Counted from the first letter of the stretch, positions 33,243 through 43,400 are shown. The stretch is 64,000 bases of DNA from Polymorphobacter megasporae (GCF_018982885.2 NZ_CP081848.1:248001-312000); one strand, 5' to 3'. Translations and numbers: made by a program. Notes: generated from the sequence alone by a model not told the origin.

Positions 33243-34337
33243 TTAGACCGTCCGGAAGCGGAAGCTCTCCGCCGCCAGCCCAGGGCCGAAGGCGACGCCG
33301 AAGCCGTCGGTGGCGCTCTCGACCGTCGTGCCGATGCCGCGGAGGATGCGGTCGAGGACGAACATCAGTGTCGCCGAGCTCATGTTGCCGAAGTCGCGGA
33401 GGACGCCGCGCGACCAATTTAGCTTGTCGGGAGCGAGGTCGAACCCGGTCTCGACGGCGTCGAGAATCGTCCGCCCGCCGGCGTGCACCGCCCATAACGG
33501 ATAGTCCGACGGCCGCGTCCCGCGGAGCAGCCCGCGATCGTCGTTGCGCTCATACTCGTGCTTGAGGGCGCGGGCGATCTTGCCCGGGACCTCCCCCGAC
33601 AAATGCATATCGAAGCCCTGATCGCCGACCGCCCAGGTGATCGATTCCCCCGAATCCTCGATCGTCGTCGCGCGGAAGTCCTTGAGCGCGATGCCGGTCT
33701 CGTCGGCGGTGACGAGCGTCGCCGCGCAGCCGTCGCCGAACAGCAGCATCGACAGCAGTTGCTCGAGGTTGGCGGTCTGCTGAAAGTGGAGCGTGCACAA
33801 CTCGAGATTGACCACGAGCACCCGCGCCGATGGGTCCGAGCGGACGAAGTGATGCGCCAGCCGCAGCGAGTTTACCGCGGCGTAGCAGCCCATGAAGCCG
33901 ACCCCGGTCCGCTCGACTCCCGGATCGAGCCCCGCCGCCTTGACGATCAGCTGGTCGATTCCTGGCGCGATGAAGCCAGTGCACGACGCGACCACGAGAT
34001 GGGTGATCCGCTCGCGCTCCCCGTCGAGGTTGAGCGCATCGATCGCCTGCATCGCCAGCCCGGGGGCGGTCTTGGCGAAGCGCGCCATCCGCGCTGCGGT
34101 GCCGGGAAAGGCGTCGGGAGTATAGAAGCCCTCGGTGTCAGCCTCGAAGCCGTCGGGGTTCTCGACCGGGACGAAATACGAATAGCGATGCTCGATCGCC
34201 GCCCGGCTGACCATCCGCTTGAACACCGCCGCCTCGCGCCGTTCGGTGATGAAGTGCTGGACGAAGTTGACGAACGCGGCATGGACGTCGTTCGGCGGAA
34301 CGGCAGTGCCGATCCGGTTGATATGCGCCGTCGCCAA
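33243..34337 (-). CDS. Type III polyketide synthase
   Basis: A 364-residue chalcone-synthase-fold homodimeric enzyme that extends an acyl-CoA starter with malonyl-CoA units. The Cys-His-Asn triad is complete: Cys151 in VGFMGCYAAVNSL, His285 in WAVHAGGRTIL, Asn318 in DFGNMSSATLMF. The end FGPGLAAESFRFR matches the conserved GFGPG loop. The TTG at 34337 has GGGAGA six bases upstream and gives the usual N-terminus (ATAHINRIGTAVPP); a longer TTG start at 34385 lacks one. It heads the operon with a methyltransferase and an FAD oxidoreductase. The product could be an alkylresorcinol or alkylpyrone-derived quinone, by analogy only. Confidence 0.95.
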   Translation of the reverse strand: MATAHINRIGTAVPPNDVHAAFVNFVQHFITERREAAVFKRMVSRAAIEHRYSYFVPVENPDGFEADTEGFYTPDAFPGTAARMARFAKTAPGLAMQAIDALNLDGERERITHLVVASCTGFIAPGIDQLIVKAAGLDPGVERTGVGFMGCYAAVNSLRLAHHFVRSDPSARVLVVNLELCTLHFQQTANLEQLLSMLLFGDGCAATLVTADETGIALKDFRATTIEDSGESITWAVGDQGFDMHLSGEVPGKIARALKHEYERNDDRGLLRGTRPSDYPLWAVHAGGRTILDAVETGFDLAPDKLNWSRGVLRDFGNMSSATLMFVLDRILRGIGTTVESATDGFGVAFGPGLAAESFRFRTV

Positions 34338-34449
34338 ATCGTGTCTCCCAGGGCGCACCCGAATCGATGTCGCAGCGATAACCAACCGCGCGCCGGATAG
34401 TTACGCTACACGGCTGGCCGTCGATGCCCCGATGCGTCACGGTAGCACA

Positions 34450-35385
34450 ATGGCCGATGAACAACTCGATGGCTTCGCGCCGGCAGACTGCTTCACCGAT
34501 GTGCCGGAGCTTCGCGTCGGCCATGCCGAAGACCGCGCGGCGCTGACCGGCGTGACCGTCATCCTGCCCGACGCGCCGATGACGATGGCAGTCGACGTCC
34601 GTGGCGGCGGCCCGGCGACGCGCGAGACCGACGCGCTCGCACCGCATACGCTCGTCGAACGCGTCCATGCATTGGTGCTGAGCGGAGGATCGATGTTCGG
34701 CCTCGCCGCCGCCGATGCCGTCGCGGTCGCGCTGTCGCAGAGCGGCGTCGGTCTCGCGGCGGGGCCGCTGCCGATCCCCGTCGTCCCTGCGGCGTGCCTG
34801 TTCGACATGGCGAACGGCGGCGACAAGACATGGGCCGAGCCACCCCATCGCGCGCTCGGCCGGGCTGCGCTCGCAGCGTGCGCCCGTCCCGACTCGAGCG
34901 GCGCGGTGGGAGCCGGGTTCGGCGCGATCGCCGGCAGCCGCCCGGGTGGTATCGGCAGCGTCAGCGTGAGGGCACACGGCTTCACCGTCGGCGCGTTGGT
35001 CGCGGTCAACAGCTTCGGCGAAGTCTATCCCGGCGCGCCACCTGAGGATGCCGTCGCGCTGCCCAAGCTCGCGCGGTCCGGCGGGCTCGCCGCGCAAAGC
35101 ACCTGCATCGGCGCGGTCGCCACCGACGCGCCGCTCACCCGCGCGCAGGCGCAGCGCGTCGCGATGATGGCGCACGACGGCCTCGCCCGCGCCATCCGGC
35201 CGATCCACACGCCGTTCGACGGTGACACGATCTTCGCCATCTCGACCGGACCAGCGACCGGGGTCGACCCCGTCGCGCTCGCGATCATCGGTACGCTTGC
35301 CGCCGACTGCGTCGCCCGCGCGGTCCGCCGCGCGGTCTTTGGCAATCAGGGAGCGGCGGTCGCCGCCATCGACGCCGCAGAATAG
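34450..35385 (+). CDS. P1 family peptidase (DmpA/NylC-like N-terminal nucleophile hydrolase)
   Basis: About 311 residues of the DmpA/L-aminopeptidase and 6-aminohexanoate-oligomer-hydrolase family, which cut themselves into alpha and beta chains before acting on small amides. The pattern DVPELRVGHAEDRAALTG at the N-terminus, LVLSGGSMFGLAAADAV and PVVPAACLFD are standard. The processing region reads AAQSTCIGAVATDAPLTRAQ; the Thr in STCIGAV is the likely nucleophile by analogy with NylC. Start at ATG 34450 or 34432. The last 40 bases overlap the end of the convergent lipoprotein gene. It is divergent from the type III PKS operon. Confidence 0.9.
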   Translation: MADEQLDGFAPADCFTDVPELRVGHAEDRAALTGVTVILPDAPMTMAVDVRGGGPATRETDALAPHTLVERVHALVLSGGSMFGLAAADAVAVALSQSGVGLAAGPLPIPVVPAACLFDMANGGDKTWAEPPHRALGRAALAACARPDSSGAVGAGFGAIAGSRPGGIGSVSVRAHGFTVGALVAVNSFGEVYPGAPPEDAVALPKLARSGGLAAQSTCIGAVATDAPLTRAQAQRVAMMAHDGLARAIRPIHTPFDGDTIFAISTGPATGVDPVALAIIGTLAADCVARAVRRAVFGNQGAAVAAIDAAE

Positions 35386-35915
35386 CTCGCGTCATATTCA
35401 GCCTGAAGCGCATCGACCCGGCCGATCACGGCCCCGGTCGCCTTGAGCGGCGCGGCAACATCGGCGCCGCCGCCCGCCGCCGCCGCAAGCTTCCCCGCGA
35501 TGCCGTCGAGCTTCCCGCGCAGGTCGCCGAGCTGGTTGCCGAGGCGTTCGAGCCGCGTCAGTTCGAGCTGCGCCTTCGCCCACTCCTCGCTGTCGGCCTT
35601 CGTCCCTTTTGCCGACTTCGCCGCCTCCGCCGTTGCCGCCCGCTGCTCGCCGATCCGCGTGCCGAGGTTCTCGGCGTCGCGGTCGATCGTCGCCAGCTGC
35701 GCCGGCACGTCGCCAATAGCAGCTCCGGCGCCTGTCGCCGGCGGCGGCACGGCGGCGGGAGCAGTTACGACAGCGGCCGTAGCGACGGGGGTCCCAACGG
35801 CAGCAGCCGATGGCCTCGAGCCCTCGATCGGACGCCGCGCGAGGCTGGGCCACGTCCCGTCTTTTCCGGCGCAGCCGGTCGCGACGAAAGCAAGCAAGAG
35901 GAGGAATGCGCGCAT
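35346..35915 (-). CDS. Predicted coiled-coil lipoprotein
   Basis: A 189-residue protein starting MRAFLLLLAFVATGCAGKDG with the lipobox ATGC. A low-complexity Ala/Pro/Val stretch (AVVTAPAAVPPPATGAG) follows, then a long charged helix likely to form a coiled coil (IDRDAENLGTRIGEQR and QLELTRLERLGNQLGDLRG). The ATG at 35915 places the lipobox at residue 15; an upstream start at 35951 is less likely. No family is recognised; probably an envelope-anchored structural or accessory protein. Its 3' end overlaps the convergent P1 peptidase gene. Confidence 0.72.
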   Translation of the reverse strand: MRAFLLLLAFVATGCAGKDGTWPSLARRPIEGSRPSAAAVGTPVATAAVVTAPAAVPPPATGAGAAIGDVPAQLATIDRDAENLGTRIGEQRAATAEAAKSAKGTKADSEEWAKAQLELTRLERLGNQLGDLRGKLDGIAGKLAAAAGGGADVAAPLKATGAVIGRVDALQAEYDASYSAASMAATAAP

Positions 35916-36002
35916 CGCGATGCTCGTAAGGTGCACGCCCGCGCCCCGCAAGCCGAACGCGCACTTGCATCCGCTCGCCGCACCCCCTATTGCCCCCTCA
36001 GC

Positions 36003-36079
36003 GCGCCCGTAGCTCAGCTGGATAGAGCATCAGACTACGAATCTGAGGGTCGGACGTTCGAATCGTTCCGGGCGCACCA
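36003..36079 (+). tRNA. tRNA-Arg (ACG)
   Basis: A 77-base cloverleaf: acceptor GCGCCCG paired with CGGGCGC, D-arm GCTC/GAGC, anticodon stem TCAGA/TCTGA with loop CTACGAA (anticodon ACG, read CGU/CGC/CGA after A-to-I editing), T-arm GGACG/CGTTC with loop TTCGAAT, discriminator A and an encoded CCA. It stands at the border between the metabolic genes and the polysaccharide/adhesion block. Confidence 0.96.
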
Positions 36080-36361
36080 TTTTATAAAAACTGAGAGCTA
36101 TTCCGTCGCCTGCCATGTTGGCGGCGACGGCGAAGTCATATGTACGCTTCGACCCGTGGATAATGGAGCAATCGGAGTGTGATCTAACGGTCGGAAGCTG
36201 CAGAGGCAGCATCCTGCCGCCGGAGCGGGCCTAGTCCGCGGAGGGACTCACGCACCATGAGCACGAATCAATCGAGGATCGCTGTTTAATCCGCACGTCG
36301 AGGCGCGCTGTCAGCATCGCCACACCAACTAGGTCAACGCCCCGCCTTGCCGAAGCATCAC
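36080..36361. other. Non-coding stretch downstream of tRNA-Arg
   Basis: About 280 bases with no convincing reading frame, integrase fragment or repeat of the tRNA 3' end that I can see. It is less GC-rich than the upstream genes and separates the tRNA from the end of the polysaccharide operon. Confidence 0.6.
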
Positions 36362-37120
36362 TCAGTCAGTCAAAGCCGATGTTGGCGGCAAGTTAAAGAA
36401 TGGATGATAAACAAAATAACGGAGATAGCTAACGACTTGCCACTTCAAATGTTTGAAGCTTCTCCGGCTGGCACGTTGCGCATCGTGAATTGCGGCGACG
36501 AGCGGGCAGACATAGACAGATCGGCCCGCAGTCCAGATGCGGGCGGAAATGTCGATGTCCTCGCAATATAGAAAGAACCGCGTATCGAACCCGCCAATGG
36601 CTCGAAACAATGATGATTCAAACACGATGAACATGCCTGCCACCCAATCGACAGCCATCGACGCCTGTCCGATGGCAAACTTATACCTGCCGTCGTGGCC
36701 GCCTCTCATCCTTATCGCGAGCGACCATGGCGTCGGAAACCGGCGAGCGCTGTCTTCGATCGATCCACCTGGTGCAACAATCGCAGGAGCGATGGCCCCG
36801 GCATGGGACCGGGCAATCTCCGCTTGCAGGATGGGAAACGGATCGTCTTGGATGCGAATGTCGGGATTGAGGATGCAGAACAGATTACCAGAGGCCTGGG
36901 CGAAAGCCTGATTGTGATTAGCCCCGAAGCCTTTAGGCTCGGCATTCCGAATGAAGCGTACCGGGCACGACGTCGGTACATTCGTGAGTTGATAATCGTC
37001 CGGGATATTTTCGGTAATGATGAGCTCGATTGGCGACGTCGACGCCACACGTTCGAGGTCGGCCAGCAAATGGTCGAGCATTCCACCCTGCCCGTGGCTG
37101 ACGACGGAAATGGTGATCAT
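36362..37120 (-). CDS. Glycosyltransferase family 2
   Basis: A 252-residue GT-A fold enzyme that adds a sugar to a growing polysaccharide. N-terminal MITISVVSHGQGGMLDHLL, nucleotide-sugar region LIITENIPDD, the KGFGANHNQAFAQA segment typical of rhamnosyltransferase-like GT2, the metal-binding D-x-D equivalent ILNPDIRI, and GGFDTRFFLYCEDIDISAR. The layout GFGANxNxA...NPD...FFLYxEDxDL is that of WbbL-like rhamnosyltransferases. The ATG at 37120 is taken, a GTG two codons earlier is possible. Last gene of the four-gene minus-strand polysaccharide operon. Confidence 0.92.
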   Translation of the reverse strand: MITISVVSHGQGGMLDHLLADLERVASTSPIELIITENIPDDYQLTNVPTSCPVRFIRNAEPKGFGANHNQAFAQASGNLFCILNPDIRIQDDPFPILQAEIARSHAGAIAPAIVAPGGSIEDSARRFPTPWSLAIRMRGGHDGRYKFAIGQASMAVDWVAGMFIVFESSLFRAIGGFDTRFFLYCEDIDISARIWTAGRSVYVCPLVAAIHDAQRASRRSFKHLKWQVVSYLRYFVYHPFFNLPPTSALTD

Positions 37121-37274
37121 ACGCACGGCACCTCGGGTATCGATCGCGCTGCGGCCGAAAGATGAGTTTGGGAATAGTGCCAGATCGGCAATTCAACGAC
37201 ACACCGCAAGGCGACGCGCATCGTTGACAGGCAGGTGGTGTCGCTTGAGTACGGCGCGATGAGGAAGCAACAGC

Positions 37275-37955
37275 TCAACCGGCGGCGGCCTCGAACAGCA
37301 CCGACAACTCGGGCGAAGGTTTGGGCAGTGAAGGATACATCCGCCAAACAAGTCGCGACTGCGGCCGCACCACCGCCCACGCTGTCAAAACTATGAGCGC
37401 GACATACAGAGACAGCCCTTGACGAGTGACGTACCACTGCTCAAGCGCGCCCTTGTACGGACCGATTACATGAGTGTGTACATATCGTGCATCGGCACTG
37501 GCATGAAGCATTTCCTCCTCGTTGCGGAAGATAACCGATCCAATGCCGGATAGCCCCGGCCGTACTTTAGCAATCGCCGACCGGGTTTCGGGAGTATAGG
37601 CGCGGAAATTGTCCTCGGTCATCGGGCGCGGGCCGATGATGCTCATGTCGCCACGAAGGATGTTGATGAGCTGGGGGAGCTCGTTGATTTTGGTCTTTCG
37701 TAGAAACCCGCCGAACGGCAGGACGCGTGGGTCACCCTTGACCGTGATGTTGCCGGTGCCGATGTTCGGGCTGTTTTTCAGCATCGTCGCAAATTTCAGC
37801 AGGCTGAACGGCTCTCCGCCGCGCCCTATGCGACGCTGCGCATAAAAGACCTCGCCCTCGCCGGTCATCCGAAGCGCGATCGCTATCGGAAGAATCAGCG
37901 GGGACAAGAGGATCAGCGCCAGTCCGGAAAGCAGGATATCGAGCACGCGCTGCAT
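37275..37955 (-). CDS. Undecaprenyl-phosphate sugar phosphotransferase (WcaJ/WbaP-type bacterial sugar transferase)
   Basis: A 226-residue initiating glycosyltransferase that places the first sugar phosphate on undecaprenyl phosphate. The N-terminal reentrant/membrane helix LDILLSGLALILLSPLILPI is followed by the catalytic region YAQRRIGRGGEPFSLLKFAT (the DE-type motif), LRKTKINELPQLINILRGDM and SIIGPRP. A single C-terminal hydrophobic helix (SLYVALIVLTAWAVV) follows, while the long N-terminal four-helix domain of WbaP is absent, so this is a monotopic short form. The start at 37955 is two bases from the upstream stop; a GTG at 37961 that overlaps it (GTGA) is equally possible. Confidence 0.93.
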   Translation of the reverse strand: MQRVLDILLSGLALILLSPLILPIAIALRMTGEGEVFYAQRRIGRGGEPFSLLKFATMLKNSPNIGTGNITVKGDPRVLPFGGFLRKTKINELPQLINILRGDMSIIGPRPMTEDNFRAYTPETRSAIAKVRPGLSGIGSVIFRNEEEMLHASADARYVHTHVIGPYKGALEQWYVTRQGLSLYVALIVLTAWAVVRPQSRLVWRMYPSLPKPSPELSVLFEAAAG

Positions 37956-37957
37956 GG

Positions 37958-39148
37958 TCACATCCGCCCGTCGAGATATTTGCCGGTTTCCTTGTGGCCG
38001 AAGTCCGGCAGCATCGTGTGGAACAGCGCCACGATATCTGCCTTGGTCCACACACCAGACGCGCGTAGCCGGCCAATCTCGACGGCAAAATGGTCGAGCA
38101 GCGCGGCTTCGAAGTCGGGCGCGTTCTTGATGACGCCGATACCGTCGAAGCGGGCCATGTCGAGCGTCTCGGCGCTCGTGAAGAACTCCTCGAAATCCTT
38201 TTCCCCGGTGGTATCGCTGTCGAAGAAATAGCACGGCCAGCGTCGTTGCGGGATAAGTTCGGCGGCACGGCTGCGCGCCTCGTCTTCGGTCGTGCACTGC
38301 ACCGGCTCGAAGCCTAACTGCCGTAAATAGGCTTCGGCAATCTCCGCAAATGTGATCAGGTGCAGATGCTCGCTGAGCTTGGGAAAGAAGACATCGCGGT
38401 TCTCCCCGAGCAGGCAGGACATCAAGCACAGCTCGCCGGACTCCTGAGGGGTGACGAAATAGCGTCGAACGTCGCGCGGTGCTGAAATCGGCTGTCTCTT
38501 GGCGAAGCGCTGATTGAATCCGTGCAGCAGTGATCCATCGGAAAAAGCGACGTTGGCGAAACGCGCGGTGGAGACCGGAAGGTCGAGGCTGGCGCGCATC
38601 AGGAACATTTCCATGATGCGTTTGGATGCGCCCATCATGTTAACCGGGTTTGCCGCCTTGTCCGTCGACACACAGAAATATTTCGACGTCCCGCTAGCTC
38701 TGGCTGACGCGAGCGTATCGATGGTGTTAAGGATATTGACCTGAATGAGCCGCATCAGGGTAAATGGGTCCTTCTCGCTGCGCACATGCTTTAGCGCCGA
38801 GAGGTTGAGCACATAATCATAGCCGCCGGTGCCGCGCATCAGGGCGCTGAATTCGGGTGTGCCGCAATCGATGGCGAAAGTGCTGAAGTCGCCTTCGCCA
38901 TAACCCAGCGTACTGCGGATATCGCGGACCAGCTCGACCATGTTGTTTTCGCTGATGTCCACGACATGCAGCACGCGCGGATTGCGCTTGAAAATCTCGC
39001 GCGCAACCGCCTGGCCAATCGTGCCGGCCCCACCGATCACCAAGAAGCGGCTACCCGATACAATGTCGCGCAACTCGGGATCGTGGACAGCGATATCGAT
39101 GTCGAAAATGGGCTTCGTCCGGCCGATAAGCGTCAGCACGTCCTGCAT
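37958..39148 (-). CDS. Nucleotide-sugar 4,6-dehydratase-like polysaccharide biosynthesis protein (CapD/FlaA1 group)
   Basis: A 396-residue extended SDR. The NAD fold FLVIGGAGTIGQAVAREI, then HVVDISENNMVELVRDIR, the LSALKHVRSEKDPF motif characteristic of CapD/FlaA1/WbpM dehydratases, and VSTDKAANPVNMMGASKRIM holding the active-site TDK and the S-x-M-x-x-x-K variant (M instead of Tyr, as usual in this branch). It is soluble (no N-terminal membrane domain). A C-terminal extension of about 100 residues ends GHKETGKYLDGRM. Likely makes the 4-keto-6-deoxy UDP-HexNAc used by the sugar transferase immediately downstream. ATG 39148. Confidence 0.9.
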   Translation of the reverse strand: MQDVLTLIGRTKPIFDIDIAVHDPELRDIVSGSRFLVIGGAGTIGQAVAREIFKRNPRVLHVVDISENNMVELVRDIRSTLGYGEGDFSTFAIDCGTPEFSALMRGTGGYDYVLNLSALKHVRSEKDPFTLMRLIQVNILNTIDTLASARASGTSKYFCVSTDKAANPVNMMGASKRIMEMFLMRASLDLPVSTARFANVAFSDGSLLHGFNQRFAKRQPISAPRDVRRYFVTPQESGELCLMSCLLGENRDVFFPKLSEHLHLITFAEIAEAYLRQLGFEPVQCTTEDEARSRAAELIPQRRWPCYFFDSDTTGEKDFEEFFTSAETLDMARFDGIGVIKNAPDFEAALLDHFAVEIGRLRASGVWTKADIVALFHTMLPDFGHKETGKYLDGRM

Positions 39149-39168
39149 TCTACAACCTATCTGCTTTC

Positions 39169-40137
39169 TTATGCGGGGCTGAAAGCCGCCGCGAGCCCCG
39201 CCCTGACCGACAACGGTGGCGTCCAGTCGAGGCGTTGCCGTGTTGGGGCAATATCGACTTGCAGCGACCCGCACAACCGTTCTGCAATTCCAGGCCGTCC
39301 AACGCATCGGGCGAGCAGTCGAATTGCCGATGGCGGCACCGCCACGAACCGCGCCTTACGGCCCATGGCCTGTGCCATCAGCCGCATTAGCGCGGAGGTC
39401 GATAAATCGTCACCGTCGCCAGCGAGAAAAGTCTGGTTGATTGCTCCGGAATGCATCGTGCAGCGGATCGCCAAATCGACCAGGTTCTCAACCGACACGA
39501 GGCTCCTGCGATTGTCGGTAACTCCACCGAGCGGAATCGGTAGCCCTGATTTGATCAGCCGGGCAAGCAGGGCGAGATTGCCCTTCGCGCCAGGCCCATA
39601 GACCAGCGGCGGGCGAATGATGGTCACGGAGAGGCCCGTCTCCTCGCTCAGCGTGCGCAACGCAATCTCTGCCTCAAGCTTTGATACGCCATAGGCATCG
39701 TGCGGTGCCGGCACATCGTCCCTGTGAAACGGGCGACCCGGCTCCGTCCGCTCGCCGTTGACCTTGATCGAACTGATATAAACGAACCGTTCGACGCCGC
39801 GACGAGCGGCGTGGCGAGCAAGCGAGAGGGTTGCGTCGACATTGGCCCGGCGGAAGTCGGTCAATGGGTCGGCGGCATCGTCGCGCATCACATGCACGCG
39901 CGCCGCGGCGTGGATGACAGCCGTGACGCCGGCTGGAATAATTGCGCCATAATCGGGACTGTTTAAGTCTCCTGCGACTAGGTGGCGGACAGCGGACGCA
40001 CGCGGATTTGCCCGATCAACAATTTGACCATTGGCTGATCGCCCCAAGGATATGACGTCATGGCCAGCGTCGAGAAGCTTACCGATGACCACCCTCCCGA
40101 CGAAGCCTGTCCCGCCCGTGACAGCTATAGTCGACAT
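39169..40137 (-). CDS. NAD-dependent epimerase/dehydratase (WbpV/4-epimerase-like)
   Basis: A 322-residue extended SDR, first gene of the polysaccharide operon. Motifs: IAVTGGTGFVGRVVIGKLL, AAVIHAAARVHVM-like segment, YISSIKVNGERT, the catalytic Tyr-Lys in DAYGVSKLEAE, and IIRPPLVYGPGAKGN. This pattern is the usual one for the 4-keto reductases/4-epimerases next to initiating sugar transferases (WbpV, WbpK, FnlA-like). AAGGG precedes the ATG at 40137. Together with the dehydratase it would supply a 6-deoxy-HexNAc (for example FucNAc or QuiNAc) donor. Confidence 0.92.
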   Translation of the reverse strand: MSTIAVTGGTGFVGRVVIGKLLDAGHDVISLGRSANGQIVDRANPRASAVRHLVAGDLNSPDYGAIIPAGVTAVIHAAARVHVMRDDAADPLTDFRRANVDATLSLARHAARRGVERFVYISSIKVNGERTEPGRPFHRDDVPAPHDAYGVSKLEAEIALRTLSEETGLSVTIIRPPLVYGPGAKGNLALLARLIKSGLPIPLGGVTDNRRSLVSVENLVDLAIRCTMHSGAINQTFLAGDGDDLSTSALMRLMAQAMGRKARFVAVPPSAIRLLARCVGRPGIAERLCGSLQVDIAPTRQRLDWTPPLSVRAGLAAAFSPA

Positions 40138-40443
40138 AATCGCAACCCTTGGCCCCTTCGGACAAACTTATGACAATCGACGACTGACAACATCGCTGTC
40201 TGATGCACCGAGCCGCTGGTGAGGTCGGGGTTCACTGCTGCAAGCCATAGCCCGTGATGGAGAGGGTGTCTGGTGCGAAATCGGGTGGCGGATCCTACCA
40301 CGCTGTAGATCGTAATCTCCCACTCCCTCAGCGATCCGGCCGAGTTGCTCTAGCGCTCAATCAGAGCCGCAGGGCTGCACCCACACCATCGCACACGCTG
40401 ATCGTGCCACACACGGCTGTGAAGAGAGCGACCTGGAGCCGCG
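40138..40443. other. Intergenic region between polysaccharide operon and autotransporter end
   Basis: About 306 bases without a supportable gene. It must hold the promoter of the minus-strand polysaccharide operon next to 40137 and the 3' end of the autotransporter transcript. I see no convincing terminator hairpin or conserved promoter elements. Confidence 0.5.
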
Positions 40444-43400
40444 TCAAAACGAATAGCGAGCCCCGATCATCGCGCTGTGACCGGTTTCGCCGCTGGCAAA
40501 TTCGCCACGATACACGCCGAATAGGGCCAATGGTGCTGTGAGATGCCAGTTGAACCCGGCGCTTGCGCTCGCCACCGTTGCGGCGACCGGTACGCCTAGA
40601 ACTGTCAGCGAGGTGGTCGACCCGGTCAATACTCCCGTCGCCGTTCGCACCCGCCCGTCAAGTTCATGCCGCACGCCGGCTGCAAACCACGGCACGAAAC
40701 GAGCCTTCGCAATCGTCGTTAGTCGCAATTCGCCGTCGATGAAGTTCGCGGTATCGGTCACTCCCGCGACCGTCAGGTCGAAGGCCGCGCTGCCAGTTTC
40801 GGAGGCGGCACCGCGCACCGTTGCAACGTGCGTGAAGCCGGCCAGCGGGGTCAGGCGCAGCGTACCGAGCGGCAGGGCATAGGCCAGCGTCGCGTCGGCT
40901 ACAAATCCGTGAAGCGAGTACGACGCGACCGTCTTTGCGCCCGGCACGGTTCGCGTCGTGCGGATGTCGCTGCCGTCGTACGCGAGCGTCGCGGTCGCCC
41001 GGAATGCGCCGCTCGTCAGCGTCCCCGCGAGGCCCGCGGTCGCGCCACCGGCAACGTTGTGCGCGCCGAGGGTGGCGATCGACTGGCGGCTGTCGAGATA
41101 GCCGCCGAACGCGGTCAGCGACACCGGGCCGCGCGCGATGCCAATCCCGCCGATCGCGCCGCCGCTCGAGACGTCGGCGCGCGAGACGCCCGTCGCGGCG
41201 TCGCCGCGCAACTGCCGCCACGCGCCGATCCCCTCGCCGAAGGTAAACCAGCCGTCGCGCGAATACAGCGCGTTGTCCCCGGCGGTTCGCAGCGCGGTGG
41301 CGAGCGACAGGCCGTTCTCGGTACCGATCCGGCTCGCCGAGGCGTAGGGCTCGGCGTTCAGCGCGGCGAATGCCGGGGCACTGGTGCCGCCCGCCGCGGT
41401 CAGCAGGAGCGGCACAGCGGTGAGCAGCGCGGGGCTTGCCGTCGCGCCGACGAGCAGGCTGTTGACGTATGCCACGGTCCGCGCGGTCTGCGGCGCGAAG
41501 CTGCTGTCGATGGCGAACTCGCCGAACAGCTGGATGCGACTGCCCGACTGGCGGACGAAGCCGAGGATCGCCGCCGGCTTGGCGATCGTGGTGAAGGTGC
41601 CGGTGATCCCGCCGCCGGCGACGATCAGGTCGAGCGGGGCGCCGGGGGTCAGCGCCCGGTTGCCGGTCAGCGTCAGCGTCGCGCCACTGGCGATCGTCAG
41701 CGTGCCGGAGACGAGCAACTGGTCGCTCACCGCCGGCGTCAGCTCGAACAGGCTGTTCGACGTGCTCGCGAGGGAGACGTTGCCGGTGACGGTCATTGTT
41801 CCGGGCGACGCGCCCGGCGACAGTGTCCCGGCGACCGCGATATTGCCGACGACCGTACCCGCGCTGCCGAAGGTGGCGCCCGGGGCGACCGTGATCACCG
41901 GGGCGGTGATCGTCGAGCCGCTGCGCCCGATCAACCGGCCCGCCGCGACGGTCAGCGTGCCGGTGGCAAAGGTCCCCGACAGCGCCGCGACGCCGCTCGT
42001 CACCTGCGTCGACTGGAAATTCGTCACTTGCGACAGGTTGAATTCGTCGGGCGTCGCGTCGGACCCGCCCGCAGCGAGGACGAGCGCATTGCTGCCGCCG
42101 CCGCCGTCGATGCTCGCGGTCCGGCTGCCGTGCTGGAGGGTGAGCGTATCGTTACCCGCTCCGAACACGACCGCGCCGCCGATCGTCCCGGCGTTGGTCA
42201 GCGCGTTGTTGCCCTTACCGAAGACGACCCCGCCGGCGATCGTGCCGAGGTTGGTGATGGCGACCGCTGCGTCGCCGGTGGTGATCGTCACCGGCCCGGC
42301 GGTCTGAAGTGTCGATCCGGCGGCGATCGTCAGCGTGCCGCTGCTGACCATCAGCGTCGGCAGGTTGAGCGGGCCGGTCGTGGTGATCGTCCCGTTGCCG
42401 ATCACGACCGGGGCCGCGAAACCGATGAAGCGGTTGAGCAAAGTCTGGTCGAGCAGTCCGCCGCCCGTCGTGTCGAGGGTCAGCGTGTTGGTCCCGGTCC
42501 CGCCGTCGATCGTCCCCGTCAGGACGCCGCCGAGCGATTCGACGACGCTGTCGTTGCCATCGCCGAGTGTGACGTTGCCTTTGATCGTGCCGTAATTCTC
42601 GACATGGTCGTCGCCCGCGCCGAGGTCGATCGAGCCGATGATCGACCCGGTCTTCGTGTTGACCAGCGTGTCGATCGCGCCGACCGTCTGGATTGCTCCG
42701 GCGAGCGTCGTGCCGGCATATGGCGGCGTCAGCGGCACGACGATCGTCGTTCCAGCCGGAGCGGTAAAACCGTCCCCGCCGACGATCTGCCCGGCATTGG
42801 TGATGGTAACGCGGCTCGCCGACGCGAGCACGGCGACCGACCCGCCGGTCGCGAAGGCGCCGGTCGCCGCCACGTTCCCGCTCGACGTCACCTGCTGCGG
42901 GGTGCCGATCGCGCTGATGATGCCGCCCGCGGCGTTGGTGATCGTCACCTGCGACGGGGCATCGCTCGCCGCGCTGACTGTCAGCGCAGTCGCCGCGACG
43001 AGTTGTGCGGGCTGGTTGAAGGTGGCGTCGGCCGGGACGAGGACGGCGCCGCCGTCGGCGCGGATGACGCCGCTGTTGGCGACCGTGACCGTGCTCGTCG
43101 CGCCGGTGGCATTGGTTCCGAAAGCAGTCGTGCCGTCGGGAGCGGCGGTCGACTGGATGATCAGCGCCGCGCCCCCGGCGTTTGCGCTGCTGAACGTACC
43201 GTTGTTGCCGACGGTCGTCGTCGCGCTGGTCAAGGTGTTCTGCGATACGGCGAGTGCGGCAAATCCGGTCGGCGTCGCACCGGGAACCACAATGGTCCCG
43301 CTATTGGTCACCGTCACTGCCTTCGCCGCGGTGTCGAGAAATGCGCCACCCGACATCGTGCCGCTGTTGACGAGCGTCGCCGCCGAAGTGTCGGTCCGGG

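Noticed and set aside
36080-36361. Integrase or attachment-site duplicate next to tRNA-Arg
   Set aside because: No integrase fragment and no second copy of the tRNA 3' end were seen in the window.
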